Shown here: one piece after another, positions 1 through 7,104 of the stretch
How the letters are laid out: every line of letters begins with the position of its first letter
Numbering within the stretch: position 1 is the stretch's first letter
Origin: CAZLLV01 sp964560325
GTDB lineage: Bacteria; Acidobacteriota; Thermoanaerobaculia; Multivoradales; DATKCC01
Length of the DNA: 10,875 nt
Assembly: GCA_964560325.1 (NCBI GenBank)
Contig: CAZLLV010000090.1
Span: 1-10,875, forward strand
Direction: 5' to 3'
Notes under the pieces: model-generated
What the model was told of the DNA's origin: nothing
Seen by the model: only the letters and a program-made list of their open reading frames with translations
Database searches by the model: none
Position numbers and translations under genes: made by a program

Positions 1-2
1 AC

Positions 3-185
3 GACCAGACGCCGGAGTTCCTGCGGCTGGTCGAGCGGCGGGGGCTGAAGCCGGGGAGCGGCCTGACGGTCGAGGAGCGGGACTCGGCGGCGGACACGGT
101 GGAGATCCGGCTGGACGACGACGAGGGCACGCGGTTGTCGCTCGGGTTCCGGGCGGCGGGGAAGATCCTGGTCGAGGTGGCGTAG
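3..185 (+). CDS. C-terminal end of a probable DtxR/MntR-family metal-dependent regulator (5' truncated)
   Basis: An open frame enters from the left edge and ends at the TAG at 183-185, giving 60 residues. It begins DQTPEFLRLVERRGLKPGSG and ends ILVEVA. The pattern 'TPEFLRxxERxGLKPG' followed by a short beta-rich stretch is typical of the FeoA/SH3-like third domain of DtxR/MntR/IdeR repressors. Those proteins sense Fe(II) or Mn(II) and repress uptake or activate storage and efflux genes. The DNA-binding and metal-binding domains lie outside the window, so the metal cannot be deduced. A stand-alone FeoA-like protein is the main alternative. The next gene starts 251 bases downstream behind its own regulatory sites, so co-transcription is not implied. 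Family assignment rests on recognition of this short tail only. Confidence 0.6.
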   Translation, partial: DQTPEFLRLVERRGLKPGSGLTVEERDSAADTVEIRLDDDEGTRLSLGFRAAGKILVEVA

Positions 186-218
186 AAAGTGTCCAGCGCC
201 GTCGTTGTGGCTCCTCCG

Positions 219-234
219 CCACTAGATGCTGGGG
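219..234 (+). promoter_or_regulatory. NrdR box 1 (probable)
   Basis: The 16-mer CCACTAGATGCTGGGG fits the NrdR consensus acaCwAtATaTwGtgt at the core C, A, A, T and G positions, with C in place of the T at position 11. NrdR is the ATP/dATP-sensing repressor of ribonucleotide reductase operons. This box precedes a ribonucleotide reductase gene and has a better partner exactly 31 bp downstream. Binding is inferred. Confidence 0.72.
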
Positions 235-249
235 GCCGAGGTGTTTCCG

Positions 250-265
250 GCGCTAGATGTTGAGG
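250..265 (+). promoter_or_regulatory. NrdR box 2 (probable)
   Basis: The 16-mer GCGCTAGATGTTGAGG matches every strongly conserved position of the NrdR consensus and shares CTAGATG with box 1. Start-to-start distance is 31 bp (linker 235-249, 15 bp), about three helical turns. Paired NrdR boxes in characterised nrd promoters are spaced this way. It ends 8 bases before a TTGACA element. Confidence 0.75.
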
Positions 266-273
266 AAACAGAG

Positions 274-302
274 TTGACACCCGTCCCGCTCGGTGGCAAT
301 CT
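274..302 (+). promoter_or_regulatory. Candidate sigma-70 promoter for nrdJ
   Basis: A perfect -35 TTGACA lies at 274-279. With a 17-base spacer the -10 position holds CAATCT (297-302), a weak match that keeps only A2 and T6. The element sits just downstream of the paired NrdR boxes, which suits repression. The poor -10 keeps confidence low; transcription could start elsewhere in 190-340. Confidence 0.4.
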
Positions 303-344
303 CGGCGATGCTCTTCGAGCGTAGCCGTTCTCTTTGATTTCATT

Positions 345-409
345 CGACCGGTGCCATGACGCCGGTCGCCCGAGTGTCCCCGGCGTCTCTCCGGCGCCGA
401 CTCTCGGGC
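345..409 (+). other. Two consecutive hairpins in the nrdJ 5' leader
   Basis: Hairpin 1 pairs CGACCGG (345-351) with CCGGTCG (362-368). Hairpin 2 pairs CCCGAG (369-374) with CTCGGG (403-408) and CGGCG (381-385) with CGCCG (395-399), loop 386-394. They sit 16 bases upstream of the nrdJ Shine-Dalgarno. No B12 box or other known riboswitch signature is visible, so a regulatory role is only possible. Confidence 0.4.
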
Positions 410-424
410 TATGCACCCACCAGT

Positions 425-431
425 GAAGGAG
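425..431 (+). promoter_or_regulatory. Ribosome binding site that fixes the nrdJ start
   Basis: GAAGGAG ends 5 bases before ATG 437. It selects 437 over the in-frame ATG at 356, which has no comparable site and lies in the loop of a leader hairpin. Confidence 0.8.
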
Positions 432-436
432 ATGCG

Positions 437-3304
437 ATGACCACGAACCCCCAGCCCGCAACCCCCCAGGAGACGACGACGCCGCCCGCCGGCGCCGTGC
501 GCTCCCAGACCTCCCAGGAAAGAGGAGGGCTGCAGTTCGCTCGGAGATTCACCGAGCCGGGCGTCGACCCGTTCGACGTCCTCGAGTGGGAGAGGCGGGA
601 CGCGATCATCGCGGACGAGAAGGGGAACGTGGTCTTCGAGCAGAAGGGCGTGGAGGTGCCGAAGGGGTGGTCGCAGACGGCGACCAACGTGGTGGTGTCG
701 AAGTACTTCCGGGGCCACCTCGGCAGCCCGGACCGCGAGCAGTCGGTGCGTCAGCTCATCGGCCGCGTGGCCGACACGCTCACCGGCTGGGGCCGCACGA
801 ACGGCTACTTCGCGAGCGAGCCGGACGCCGCGACCTTCCACGCCGAGCTGACTCACATCCTGGTCAACCAGCTCGCCTGCTTCAACTCGCCGGTCTGGTT
901 CAACGTCGGCATCGAGGAGAAGCCGCAGTGCTCGGCCTGCTTCATCAACTCGGTCGACGACACGATGGCGTCGATCCTCGACCTGGCGAAGACCGAGGGC
1001 ATGCTCTTCAAGTTCGGCTCGGGCACCGGCTCGAACCTCTCCGCCATCCGCTCCTCGCGGGAGAAGCTCGCCGGCGGCGGCACGGCCTCCGGCCCGGTCT
1101 CCTTCATGCGCGGGTTCGACGCCTTCGCCGGCGTCATCAAGAGCGGCGGCAAGACCCGCCGCGCGGCCAAGATGGTGATCCTCGACGTCGACCACCCGGA
1201 CATCGTCGAGTTCATCGAGTGCAAGGAGTCGGAGGAGAAGAAGGCGTGGGCGCTGATCGAGGCGGGCTACGAGGGGGGCTTCAACGTCCCCGGTGGCGCC
1301 TACGACTCGGTCTACTACCAGAACGCGAACCACTCCGTGCGGGTGACCGACGAGTTCATGGAGGCGGTCCTGAAGGACGGGGAGTGGGTCACGCGCGCCC
1401 GGACCACCGGTGAGTCGATGGACACCTACGAGGCGCGCGACGTGATGGACAAGATCGCCTCCTCGACCTGGGCGTGCGGCGACCCGGGCATGCAGTACGA
1501 CACCACGATCAACGACTGGCACACCTGCGCCAACAGCGACCGGATCAACTCGTCGAACCCTTGCTCGGAGTACATGTTCCTCGACGACACGGCGTGCAAC
1601 CTCGCGTCGCTCAACCTGATGAAGTTCTACGGCGTCGACACCGGCTTCGACGTCGAAGGCTTCCGGCACGCCTGCGAGGTGGTCATCTCCGGCATGGAGA
1701 TCATCGTCGGCAACGCCAGCTACCCGACGCCGAGGATCGAGGCGAACTCGCACGCCTACCGGCCGCTCGGCATCGGTTACGCCAACCTGGGCGCGCTCCT
1801 GATGGCGCGCGGCCTGCCGTACGACTCGGACGCGGGGCGCGACTACGCGGGGGCCATCACGGCGCTCATGTCCGGCGCCGCCTACGCGCAGAGCGGCCGG
1901 ATCGCCCGGGCCATGGGTCCGTTCGAGGGCTTCGAGGCGAACCGGGAGCCGATGATGCGGGTGATGCGCAAGCACCGCGACGCGGTCAAGCGGATCGAGT
2001 CGGCGCACGTGCCGCTCGAGATCCTCAAGGCGGCCAAGTCGTCGTGGGACCGGGTGGTCGAGCTGGGCGACGGCGCCGGCCTGCGCAACAGCCAGATCTC
2101 GGTGCTCGCCCCGACCGGCACGATCGCCTTCATGATGGACTGCGACACGACCGGGGTCGAGCCCGACATCGCGCTCGTCAAGTACAAGCGGCTGGTCGGC
2201 GGCGGCATGATCAAGATCGTCAACCAGACGGTGCCGCCGGCGCTCGCGCGGCTGGGCTACGACAAGGAGCAGATCCGCGAGATCGTCGAGTACATCGACG
2301 ACCACGACACGATCGAGGGCGCCCCGCACCTCTCGGACGAGCACCTCCCCGTCTTCGACTGCGCCTTCAAGCCGGCCCAGGGCTCGCGCTCGATCCACTA
2401 CCGAGGGCACCTGAAGATGCTCGGTGCGGTCCAGCCGTTCATCTCGGGCGCCATCTCGAAGACGATCAACATGCCGGAGGACTCCTCGCCGGCCGACATC
2501 TTCCAGGCGTACATCGAGGGGTGGCAGCTCGGCCTCAAGGCGGTGGCGATCTACCGAGACAACTGCAAGTGCAGTCAGCCGCTCTCGACCAAGCGCAGCG
2601 AGGGCATGAAGGCGGTCACCCTGCGGGCCGAGGAGGCGCGGCCGGTGCGCCGCAAGCTCTCCGACGAGCGCCAGGCGCTGACCCACAAGTTCTCGGTCGG
2701 CGACCACGAGGGCTACATCACGGTCGGCGTCTACGACGACGGTCAGCCGGGCGAGATCTTCCTCACCATGGCGAAGGAGGGCTCGACCATCTCGGGCCTG
2801 ATGGACGCCTTCGCGACGGCGATCTCGATCGCGCTCCAGTACGGCGTGCCGCTCAAGACGCTGGTCGACAAGTTCAGCCACACGCGCTTCGAGCCCGCGG
2901 GCTTCACCAAGAACCCGGAGATCCCGATCGCCAAGTCGGTGACCGACTACATCTTCCGCTGGCTCGCCTCGCGCTTCCTGTCGAACGAGGAGAAGCAGCA
3001 GGTGGGCGTGATCCTGCGCGAAGCCCCGGTCGGCGCGCCGGCGGCGGCCACGACGGGTGCCGCCTCGGGCGCCGTGGTCGGCAACGGCGCGGCGGAGCCC
3101 GCGAACGCCAACGGCGTGGCGGCGAAGGCGCCGGCGCCGGCGGCCGGCGGCGGCTCGACCACCGGCGTCGCGGTCGAGCAGACGAAGGTCACCTTCCTCT
3201 ACCAGCAGGACGCGCCGAGCTGCCACGAGTGCGGCGCGATCATGGTGAGGAACGGCGCCTGCTACAAGTGCCTCAACTGCGGCTCGACGTCGGGCTGTAG
3301 CTGA
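437..3304 (+). CDS. nrdJ: Adenosylcobalamin-dependent (class II) ribonucleoside-diphosphate reductase
   Basis: This 955-residue enzyme reduces ribonucleotides to deoxyribonucleotides using a radical generated from vitamin B12 coenzyme, with or without oxygen and without a NrdB subunit. After a Pro/Thr-rich N-terminus (about 1-35) comes the RNR barrel. The active-site motif NPCSEY places Asn374, thiyl Cys376 and Glu378. The reducing cysteine pair is Cys168 (CSACFINS) and Cys387 (TACNLASL). APTGTIAF is at 558-565. A TSCPD-like domain spans about 748-850. An Ala/Gly/Pro-rich linker (about 860-912) tethers a tail with Cys929, 932, 942, 945, 948 and 954. In this family such a tail carries a Cys4 metal site plus a redox pair that re-reduces the active site. 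Length and motifs fit a complete NrdJ. The paired NrdR boxes upstream suggest dATP-linked repression. No cobalamin riboswitch was seen. The gene ends at a strong terminator and is probably monocistronic. Confidence 0.96.
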   Translation: MTTNPQPATPQETTTPPAGAVRSQTSQERGGLQFARRFTEPGVDPFDVLEWERRDAIIADEKGNVVFEQKGVEVPKGWSQTATNVVVSKYFRGHLGSPDREQSVRQLIGRVADTLTGWGRTNGYFASEPDAATFHAELTHILVNQLACFNSPVWFNVGIEEKPQCSACFINSVDDTMASILDLAKTEGMLFKFGSGTGSNLSAIRSSREKLAGGGTASGPVSFMRGFDAFAGVIKSGGKTRRAAKMVILDVDHPDIVEFIECKESEEKKAWALIEAGYEGGFNVPGGAYDSVYYQNANHSVRVTDEFMEAVLKDGEWVTRARTTGESMDTYEARDVMDKIASSTWACGDPGMQYDTTINDWHTCANSDRINSSNPCSEYMFLDDTACNLASLNLMKFYGVDTGFDVEGFRHACEVVISGMEIIVGNASYPTPRIEANSHAYRPLGIGYANLGALLMARGLPYDSDAGRDYAGAITALMSGAAYAQSGRIARAMGPFEGFEANREPMMRVMRKHRDAVKRIESAHVPLEILKAAKSSWDRVVELGDGAGLRNSQISVLAPTGTIAFMMDCDTTGVEPDIALVKYKRLVGGGMIKIVNQTVPPALARLGYDKEQIREIVEYIDDHDTIEGAPHLSDEHLPVFDCAFKPAQGSRSIHYRGHLKMLGAVQPFISGAISKTINMPEDSSPADIFQAYIEGWQLGLKAVAIYRDNCKCSQPLSTKRSEGMKAVTLRAEEARPVRRKLSDERQALTHKFSVGDHEGYITVGVYDDGQPGEIFLTMAKEGSTISGLMDAFATAISIALQYGVPLKTLVDKFSHTRFEPAGFTKNPEIPIAKSVTDYIFRWLASRFLSNEEKQQVGVILREAPVGAPAAATTGAASGAVVGNGAAEPANANGVAAKAPAPAAGGGSTTGVAVEQTKVTFLYQQDAPSCHECGAIMVRNGACYKCLNCGSTSGCS

Positions 3305-3331
3305 ACGGATCGGATGACGAGGGAAGGAACG

Positions 3332-3367
3332 AGGCGGGGGCCGGCGACGGCCCCCGCCTTTTCCTTT
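3332..3367 (+). terminator. Rho-independent terminator of nrdJ
   Basis: GGCGGGGGCC (3333-3342) pairs perfectly with GGCCCCCGCC (3349-3358) around the loop GGCGAC, with an extra A-T pair at the base. The stem runs into a T-rich tract (TTTTCCTTTT, 3359-3368). It starts 28 bases after the nrdJ stop. Confidence 0.93.
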
Positions 3368-3396
3368 TCCGGGGCGGCGGCTATCCTTGGCGCCCC

Positions 3397-3900
3397 ATGG
3401 AAACCCGCCGACTTCCTGCGCTCCTCCTCGCCCTGATCGTCCTGCTCGGACCTGCGGCGGCATGCCATCGCGCCCCCCAGGCGCCTCCCGGGGCCGCCGA
3501 CTTCCGGCTGCCGACCCTCGGCGGCGAGACGCTCGGGCCGCCCGACTTCCCGGGCGAGGTCGTGGTGGTCGACTTCTGGGCCACCTGGTGCACCCCGTGC
3601 CGCTTCCAGGCGGCGATCCTCGAAGACCTGCACGCCGAGTGGGCCGATCGCGGCGTCCGCTTCCTCGCCGTCGACGTGGCCGAGCCGCGCGAGCTGGTCG
3701 AGGAGTTCGTCGAGGAGCACCCCTTCCCCTACCCGGTCCTCCTCGACCCGGACGACACCCTATCCGCCCAGGTCGGCCTCACCGCCCTGCCCACCCTGAT
3801 GGTGATCGACACCGAGGGCGAGGTCATCTACCTCGAGGCCGGCGTCGTCCAGAAGCGCCAGCTCGAACGGCTGCTCGAACGGGCCGGGGCGCGGGGGTAG
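3397..3900 (+). CDS. TlpA/ResA-like thioredoxin-fold lipoprotein
   Basis: A 167-residue thiol-disulfide oxidoreductase expected outside the cytoplasmic membrane. A basic start (METRRL) and hydrophobic helix (about 6-22) lead to PAAAC. Cys23 is the likely lipidation site, although Ala rather than Leu at -3 makes the lipobox weak and plain secretion possible. The thioredoxin fold follows, with FWATWCTPC placing the redox pair at Cys65 and Cys68 and cis-Pro132 in ALPT. Relatives of this type reduce apocytochrome or protein disulfides, or act as peroxiredoxin-like proteins (AhpC/TSA-TlpA class). No cytochrome biogenesis or DsbD partner is in the window, so the substrate is unknown. There is no clear Shine-Dalgarno; a TATCCT -10-like element ends 9 bases before the ATG, hinting at a very short leader. 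Confidence 0.9.
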   Translation: METRRLPALLLALIVLLGPAAACHRAPQAPPGAADFRLPTLGGETLGPPDFPGEVVVVDFWATWCTPCRFQAAILEDLHAEWADRGVRFLAVDVAEPRELVEEFVEEHPFPYPVLLDPDDTLSAQVGLTALPTLMVIDTEGEVIYLEAGVVQKRQLERLLERAGARG

Positions 3901-3905
3901 GGCGC

Positions 3906-3914
3906 TGATAGATT
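3906..3914 (+). promoter_or_regulatory. Extended -10 promoter of the XRE regulator, probably leaderless
   Basis: TGATAGATT has the TGn-TAnnnT form of an extended -10. Its end is 6 bases before ATG 3921, so transcription would start at or next to the start codon. No Shine-Dalgarno is present, and no -35 is seen (none is needed with an extended -10). Confidence 0.5.
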
Positions 3915-3920
3915 CTGTCG

Positions 3921-4415
3921 ATGGACGAAATGAGTGCGGGTTCGGGAAACACCTCCGGTGAGCAGGTCACCCTCGGCCGCACGCTCGCCGCGTTGCGCGC
4001 CGCCCACGGCTGGACGCAGGCGGAGCTCGCCGAGGCGTCGGGTGTCGACAAGGCGCAGATCTCGCGCTACGAGCGCGGCGTCGATCAGCCGTCGGGCCGG
4101 ACGGTGAAGGCCCTCGTCGAGGCTCTCCACGCGGAACCGGCCGACCTTCCCCGGCTCCAGGCGACGCTGGAGCGCATCGTCGGCGGCGGGAGCCGGAAGG
4201 GGCGCGAGAGGGTCGTCTCGTCAGCGGGGGTCTCGGTCCTGGCCGAGCTCCTGGGAGTCGGTGGCTCCGGCCCGGCGGCCTCCCGGCCCGGAAGCACCAC
4301 CACCGCCGAGGTGCCGCCGGACGACGAGGTCGATCGCATCGCCCGCCAGGCCGGCGACACCGTCGAGCGTTTGGTGCGCCTGCACTTCGCACAGCTCGCC
4401 GGCCGCGCCGGCTGA
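3921..4415 (+). CDS. XRE-family helix-turn-helix protein
   Basis: A 164-residue protein with an XRE/Cro-type DNA-binding domain at about 18-71. It contains LRAAHGWTQAELAEASGV and a recognition helix around DKAQISRYERGVDQPS (43-58), the standard HTH_3 pattern. The rest (72-164) has a Gly/Ser/Pro-rich stretch and ends in a charged helix (DEVDRIARQAGDTVERLVRL). No sensor domain is recognised. The start is ATG 3921, just after an extended -10; ATG 3930 is the alternative, and neither has a Shine-Dalgarno. The stop codon (4413-4415) is one base from the stop of a broken TPR gene on the opposite strand. It was therefore probably once convergent with a TPR gene like the intact one at 7895-9268. Its targets are unknown; either neighbouring unit is a reasonable guess. 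Confidence 0.88.
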   Translation: MDEMSAGSGNTSGEQVTLGRTLAALRAAHGWTQAELAEASGVDKAQISRYERGVDQPSGRTVKALVEALHAEPADLPRLQATLERIVGGGSRKGRERVVSSAGVSVLAELLGVGGSGPAASRPGSTTTAEVPPDDEVDRIARQAGDTVERLVRLHFAQLAGRAG

Positions 4416-4416
4416 T

Positions 4417-4500
4417 TCACCCCGGTTCGAAGGCGAACGCCGGACCGCAGCGCGCCTGCCGCAGGTAGTGGGCGAGGCGGGCCAGGAAGGCGGCGGTAAC
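4417..4500 (-). pseudogene. 3' remnant of a zinc-finger/TPR gene
   Basis: Read on the - strand, this stretch encodes TAAFLARLAHYLRQARCG then PAFAFEPG and a TGA stop (4417-4419). That is the C-terminus of the intact TPR protein encoded at 7895-9268, identical over 25 residues (TAAFLA to FAF). DNA identity with 7913-7987 is 71 of 75, including an unbroken 41-base run. Similarity stops abruptly at 4498, so the upstream body of the gene is missing. The conserved reading frame and retained stop show this is a gene fossil, not chance. It marks the left edge of the cassette at 4500-7790. Confidence 0.85.
4423..4497. repeat. 75-bp direct repeat, left copy
   Basis: Matches 7913-7987 in the same orientation with four mismatches (4426, 4428, 4447, 4456); offset 3490 bp. 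The two copies bracket the three-gene secreted cassette and the ComM-like fragment. Each is the 3' end of a TPR gene. Confidence 0.93.
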
Positions 4501-4581
4501 TTCGCGAGCGGACGGAAAGGGATCGTGCCGGCACGACACGCTCGTCATTACGGAAGGACCAGCGGACGGACGCGGCGCCGT

Positions 4582-4610
4582 TTGACTCGCCAAGTCGTCT
4601 TAACTACGAT
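4582..4610 (+). promoter_or_regulatory. Sigma-70-type promoter of the secreted cassette
   Basis: TTGACT (4582-4587), a 17-base spacer, and TACGAT (4605-4610). A start near 4617 gives a leader of about 40 bases to ATG 4655. It is the best-formed promoter in the window and drives a compact run of three overlapping or touching genes. Confidence 0.75.
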
Positions 4611-4641
4611 ATCGCGATCTTCAGCCTTCATTCATGATAGC

Positions 4642-4646
4642 GAGGA
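4642..4646 (+). promoter_or_regulatory. Ribosome binding site of the cysteine-rich peptide gene
   Basis: GAGGA ends 8 bases before ATG 4655. It favours 4655 over the in-frame ATG at 4634, which has no such site and would add seven residues ahead of the signal peptide. Confidence 0.65.
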
Positions 4647-4654
4647 TCGATTCG

Positions 4655-4906
4655 ATGCAGAAGAGAGCGAACCGGTGGTTGAGGACGTGCGGTATCGGCC
4701 TGGTCTTGGGCGCGTCGTTGTTTGTCCAGCCGTTGATGGCACTCTGTGGAAACTGCAGCACAGGCTGGCACGGCGTGTTGGCGTGCTATCAATCCTCTGG
4801 CAGCAACAACTCCTGCATCACCGTACGGTGTCACGCGGAGGGGGACTACATCGGCGGCACGCAGCCGGCGTACTGCTGCTTCGACGAAGATCCGTGCGCC
4901 TTCTGA
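4655..4906 (+). CDS. Small secreted cysteine-rich peptide
   Basis: An 83-residue protein of no family I recognise. Residues 1-29 form a clear signal peptide: basic MQKRANRWLR, hydrophobic core around GIGLVLGASLF, and a probable cut after PLMA. The mature chain of about 54 residues holds eight cysteines (LCGNC, LAC, NSC, VRC, the CC pair, DPC), enough for four disulfides. It is acidic near its end and stops DEDPCAF. The next gene overlaps its last 13 bases, and the shared promoter lies at 4582-4610, so it leads an operon of exported proteins. Codon use looks less GC-extreme than in the flanking TPR genes, in line with a separate origin. It could be a toxin or bacteriocin-like peptide, a signal, or a structural partner of the large Ig-like protein; the sequence alone does not decide. 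Confidence 0.78.
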   Translation: MQKRANRWLRTCGIGLVLGASLFVQPLMALCGNCSTGWHGVLACYQSSGSNNSCITVRCHAEGDYIGGTQPAYCCFDEDPCAF

Positions 4907-7104
4907 GCGTCTCCGGCTTCATTCTCCCCGGCGTTTTCGCCGCCTTCCTCGGCATCGCCGTTCCGGTCGGGGCCGAGAAGGTCGAGATCCAGGTCGAGCG
5001 GTCCTCCGATCGTTCGTTCACCGGTCCCTTGGAGGTCTTCGTGATCGAGAGGGCAGAGGGCTCCGCGCGGACGGCGCGACGCGTCGGGTCGGTCGACCTC
5101 GGTGCACGGGGCGGCTACATTCTCGAGGTGGCGGAGGCGGAGGGTCTTCGCCTGGCATTCGCCGGAGACAAGTTGTGGGGGAAGCCCTGTACCGTCGAGA
5201 ACGCAGCCTGTCGCACGAGGATCGAGGTCGCGGAGCCCGTGGAGGTGCTCTTCACCCGCACGGGTGACGAGCCGGTGGACGCGCCCGACCTGCTCGTGGC
5301 GCGGGCGTGGCGGAGGGCCGCAGGATCGGAGGACTCGATCGTCTGCGCCAGAAACGAGGGGGAGAGACGCTGGAGTTGCCCCCGGCCGGCCGGTGACGTC
5401 GACCTCCGCTTCGACGTGGCGGGGCACGCGCCGGCCTTCGCTTGGCAGACGAGCGAGCCCGGCCGTGGCGCCGGGAGCCCGATCGAGATCGAGCTGGAGC
5501 GAGGCGCCGCGATCGAGGGGTGGATCGAGGCGGCGGAGGGCGAAGCATCGCTGATGCCGAGCGGGCGGAGATGGGAAGTGAGCGAAGCCCGGCGAGCCTT
5601 CGCGGCCTACGAGGCTGACATCGGTTCCGATGGACACCTGAGGTTCGAAGGCGTGGCGGCCGGAACCTACGACCTCTCGATTGATACCGTGAGCTCTGGC
5701 AAAGCAAACCGCCGGGTTCGTGTCGACCGCGGGCAGGCTCGCCTGGTCCTCGGCGCGATCGAGCTGGAACGCTCGGAACGTGCCGAAATCCTGATCGATC
5801 CTCCGACCGACGGCTGGGGGGAGCCGTGGCGGCTCTCTCTCTCCGGCCCGAAGGAGGGCCCGGAAGCCGGGGTGGTGAAACCCTCCATCGACCTCACCGG
5901 CTACGGGCTGGTCGAGTCCCTCACTCCGGGCCTTTACCACGTAGCCGTTCGCGATTCCCGCGACTCGACGTGGTATCTGGCCGTGCATGAGCTGGGGGGA
6001 GAGCCGCTCGCGTTGTCGATCCCACACGTCCCCGTCCGGGGCCGGGTCCACGCCGGGGATACGCCGATCGCGGGGACTCTGGTCTTCGGCACGACCCAGG
6101 GAGCGACGTCGATCCGGCTGGTCGCGGACGAGGACGGCCGGTTCGAGGGGTACCTGCCGAGAGAGGGGACCTGGGAGGTGGAGATCTCGGAGGGGCCGTC
6201 GGAGTGCGGAACGTGCGGTGACCTGCTGGGAGTGGGTCTGCTGGCTCCGGTCGACGTAGAGGTCGGACCGAGCGGCAAGGCGATCCTCGACCTCGCGCTC
6301 CCGGACACGAAGATCTCCGGACGGGTGTTCCGCCAGGACGGCGCCGAGAGAGTGCCGGTGGAGGATGCCCAGGTCATGGGGCTGAGCCGAGACGGGGGAC
6401 CGGGGCGCATGGGGCGGCGCCTACAGCTGTGGACCGACGAAGACGGGCGATTCAAGGCGAGGGGCATCGAACCGGGGACTCTGGGGATCGGAGCGATCAG
6501 CGAAAAATGGGGTGCGGAGTCGAGCTGGGTGCAGGTCGAGATTCGAGACGGCATCGAGACACCCGAGCTCGAGCTGAGGATCGTCCCCAAGGTGACGCTC
6601 CCGGTCCGGGTGACGGCCGGCGGAACGGCGAAGGCAGGAGTCCGGGTCCACGCCTTCCCCGAAGACGGTTCCTCTGCTCACGGGACCACGGACATGGACG
6701 GCGTCGCCGAGCTGCGCACGAGTCAGGATTCCTCGGGCACCCTGGTGATCGACGCCCTGGGCTACGGATTGCGCTTGGAGCGCTTCCAGGTGGGAAGCGG
6801 CACCTTGCCAGCGAGAACGGTGCCTGCCTCGCCGGATGCCGGCGACCTGCTCTTCGAGGGGTTTCGCGCGCCTCCCTACGAAGGGACCTTGCACCGAGGG
6901 GGCGCGGCCGTATCCCTCCACGTTCTGCGAAACTTCACACCCTCCCGAGTTCAGGTGACCCCCGAGGGCGTGGTGCTCGCCGGCCTCGCGCCCGGGGAGT
7001 ACGTGCTCTGTGGTCCCGAAGGCTCGCACTGCAGAGCCGTCTCGATTCCGGCAGGCGGAGTCGTTTCCGTTCCGAGAGGCGACTGGTGGGAGAGTGCACG
7101 ATGA
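4894..7104 (+). CDS. Secreted multi-domain Ig-like (carboxypeptidase regulatory-like) protein
   Basis: A 736-residue exported protein. The GTG at 4894 is chosen because it produces a textbook signal peptide: MRLLSVSGFI, a hydrophobic run, and PVGA before EKVEI. The frame stays open upstream to 4261, but that part has no secretory logic and overlaps other genes. The mature protein is a string of beta-sandwich repeats with the 'xGRVxxxx..PxxxAxV..TDEDGRFxxxGxxPGTY' pattern of carboxypeptidase-regulatory/SpaA-like folds. Clear units are near residues 207-276, 378-434 (VRGRVHAGD, DEDGRFEG), 471-552 (ISGRVFRQDG, DEDGRFKARG), 568-625 and 665-730 (LAGLAPGEYVLCGPEG). No protease catalytic site or membrane anchor was seen. 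It overlaps the peptide gene by 13 bases and the PDZ gene by 4 (ATGA), so translation is probably coupled. Likely a surface or periplasmic binding or scaffold protein; the function is unknown. Confidence 0.82.
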   Translation: MRLLSVSGFILPGVFAAFLGIAVPVGAEKVEIQVERSSDRSFTGPLEVFVIERAEGSARTARRVGSVDLGARGGYILEVAEAEGLRLAFAGDKLWGKPCTVENAACRTRIEVAEPVEVLFTRTGDEPVDAPDLLVARAWRRAAGSEDSIVCARNEGERRWSCPRPAGDVDLRFDVAGHAPAFAWQTSEPGRGAGSPIEIELERGAAIEGWIEAAEGEASLMPSGRRWEVSEARRAFAAYEADIGSDGHLRFEGVAAGTYDLSIDTVSSGKANRRVRVDRGQARLVLGAIELERSERAEILIDPPTDGWGEPWRLSLSGPKEGPEAGVVKPSIDLTGYGLVESLTPGLYHVAVRDSRDSTWYLAVHELGGEPLALSIPHVPVRGRVHAGDTPIAGTLVFGTTQGATSIRLVADEDGRFEGYLPREGTWEVEISEGPSECGTCGDLLGVGLLAPVDVEVGPSGKAILDLALPDTKISGRVFRQDGAERVPVEDAQVMGLSRDGGPGRMGRRLQLWTDEDGRFKARGIEPGTLGIGAISEKWGAESSWVQVEIRDGIETPELELRIVPKVTLPVRVTAGGTAKAGVRVHAFPEDGSSAHGTTDMDGVAELRTSQDSSGTLVIDALGYGLRLERFQVGSGTLPARTVPASPDAGDLLFEGFRAPPYEGTLHRGGAAVSLHVLRNFTPSRVQVTPEGVVLAGLAPGEYVLCGPEGSHCRAVSIPAGGVVSVPRGDWWESAR

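Noticed and set aside
186..436. Cobalamin riboswitch upstream of the B12-dependent reductase
   Set aside because: No B12-box-like sequence or surrounding core is visible; only NrdR-like sites and simple hairpins are seen.
356..436. Upstream ATG at 356 as the nrdJ start
   Set aside because: It lies in a leader hairpin loop with no ribosome binding site. ATG 437 has GAAGGAG at ideal distance.
1474..3300. Long + strand open frame (608 codons) overlapping nrdJ
   Set aside because: It is Arg/Gly/Pro-rich shadow coding caused by high GC; the nrdJ frame carries every conserved motif.
4261..4893. N-terminal extension of the Ig-like protein frame to 4261
   Set aside because: It would overlap the XRE gene, the TPR remnant, the promoter and the peptide gene, and would bury the signal peptide.
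4846..6051. 401-codon - strand open frame opposite the Ig-like protein gene
   Set aside because: Its composition is that of an antisense shadow, with no domain pattern. The + strand frame has a signal peptide and repeat folds.
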